Shown in pieces: positions 4,202-5,056 of a stretch of DNA of 5,056 nt. The position numbers and the translations under genes are program-made. The DNA comes from an uncultured Bacteroidales bacterium (GTDB lineage: Bacteria > Bacteroidota > Bacteroidia > Bacteroidales > UBA3663). The stretch's first letter is position 1. Each line of letters begins with the position of its first letter. The stretch is taken from assembly GCA_937899265.1 (NCBI GenBank), contig CALBPV010000076.1, positions 1 through 5,056 on the forward strand. Reading direction: 5' to 3'. Under the pieces are notes generated by a model that saw only the letters and a program-made list of their open reading frames with translations, was not told where the DNA came from and searched no databases.

Positions 4202-5056
4202 ATGCAACAGTTAGTTATCTATAATACCCTCCATCGTCAGAAGGAGCAGTTCCGGCCCATTGTCCCCAATCGCGTGGGCATGTACGTCTGCGGTCCCACC
4301 GTTTATGGTGACGGACATCTCGGCCACGCACGTCCGGCCATCACCTTCGATGTCCTTTTCCGCTACCTGCAGCACATCGGCTATCAGGTGCGCTACGTTC
4401 GCAATATCACCGACGTAGGACACCTCGAACAAGATGCCGACGACGGCGAGGACAAGATTGCCAAGAAGGCACGCCTCGAACAGAAGGAGCCCATGGAAGT
4501 GGTCCAGTACTATCTCAACCGCTACCACCACGCCATGGAGCAGCTCAACGTGCTGCCTCCTTCGATTGAGCCCCACGCTTCGGGCCACATCATCGAACAG
4601 CTCAACTACGTCCAGCGCATTCTCGATGCCGGCTATGCATACGTCGTCAACGGCTCTGTCTATTTCGATGTCAAAAAGTATGCCGAGAAGTTCCACTACG
4701 GCCAACTCTCCGGTCGCAAGGTTGAGGAATTGCTCGACACCACACGCGAACTCGATGGACAGGAAGAGAAGAAAAACGCCTGCGACTTTGCCCTCTGGAA
4801 AAAAGCCCGCCCCGAGCACATTATGCGCTGGCCGTCCCCTTGGAGCGACGGTTTCCCCGGATGGCATCTCGAATGCTCCACAATGGGACAGAAATACCTC
4901 GGCGATGAATTCGACATCCACGGCGGCGGCATGGACCTCCTCTTCCCCCACCACGAGTGCGAGATAGCCCAGAGCTGCGCAGCCCAGGGGCATCCCTGTG
5001 TTCACTACTGGATGCACAACAACATGATTACCATCGACGGCAAGAAGATGGGCAAG
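4202..5056 (+). CDS. cysS: Cysteinyl-tRNA synthetase, 3' end outside window
   Basis: 285 codons are present and the frame is still open at the window edge; family members run to about 460-500 residues, so roughly 60% is visible. The enzyme charges tRNA-Cys with cysteine in the cytoplasm. The class I HIGH motif appears as HLGH (39-42) after CGPTVYGDG. Zinc ligands are Cys30, Cys225 (HLECS), His250 and Glu254 (LLFPHHECE), spaced as in E. coli CysRS except for extra residues between the first two. The KMSKS loop appears as KMGK at 282-285, cut by the window end; KMGKS is, as I recall, usual in Bacteroidota. ATG 4202 is chosen because MQQLVIYNTL aligns with known N-termini; an in-frame ATG at 4166 lies in the repeat. 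The A/T-rich TTAATAAA before the ATG is contributed by repeat copy 4. Confidence 0.96.
   Translation, partial: MQQLVIYNTLHRQKEQFRPIVPNRVGMYVCGPTVYGDGHLGHARPAITFDVLFRYLQHIGYQVRYVRNITDVGHLEQDADDGEDKIAKKARLEQKEPMEVVQYYLNRYHHAMEQLNVLPPSIEPHASGHIIEQLNYVQRILDAGYAYVVNGSVYFDVKKYAEKFHYGQLSGRKVEELLDTTRELDGQEEKKNACDFALWKKARPEHIMRWPSPWSDGFPGWHLECSTMGQKYLGDEFDIHGGGMDLLFPHHECEIAQSCAAQGHPCVHYWMHNNMITIDGKKMGK

Noticed and set aside
4211..5017. 268-codon open frame on the minus strand
   Set aside because: It is the antisense shadow of cysS, which has all zinc ligands and the HLGH motif in frame.

Overview
This window looks like ordinary chromosomal DNA from a member of the Bacteroidota, most likely Bacteroidales. 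Two promoters match the Bacteroidota consensus (TTTG, a 19-20 bp gap, then TATCTTTG). Start codons lack Shine-Dalgarno sequences and lie in A/T-rich context. The CysRS and LolD sequences are of Bacteroidales type. Coding regions favour C or G at third positions, while the gaps between genes are A/T-rich. I cannot name a genus from sequence alone.

Layout, left to right. (1) 2-607, plus strand: the 3' part of a PlsC-type acyltransferase gene. (2) 594-656: an array of 7-bp repeats that begins in the last codons of that gene. (3) 739-2037, plus strand: a PaaK-like adenylate-forming ligase. (4) 2034-2978, minus strand: ribF, bifunctional riboflavin kinase/FAD synthetase, convergent with the ligase and sharing stop-codon bases with it. 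(5) 2979-3083: interleaved divergent promoters for ribF and a tRNA gene, plus a tRNA leader holding four alternating complementary arms. (6) 3084-3160: a tRNA with a CAT anticodon, more likely the lysidine-type tRNA-Ile2 than elongator tRNA-Met, followed by a terminator at 3190-3227. (7) 3388-4044: lolD, with its own strong promoter. (8) 4065-4201: four copies of a 33-bp repeat, the last ending directly on the cysS start codon. (9) 4202 to the window end: the 5' 285 codons of cysS, cysteinyl-tRNA synthetase.

The genes do not form one pathway. The acyltransferase and ligase share a strand and could act together in acyl or lipid chemistry, but that is inference. RibF makes FMN and FAD, LolD powers lipoprotein release from the inner membrane, and the tRNA and CysRS serve translation. 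The strongest unexplained signals lie between genes: the 33-bp array fused to the cysS start, the 7-bp array at the end of the acyltransferase gene, and the attenuator-like tRNA leader. I see no phage, transposase, CRISPR array or defence system.
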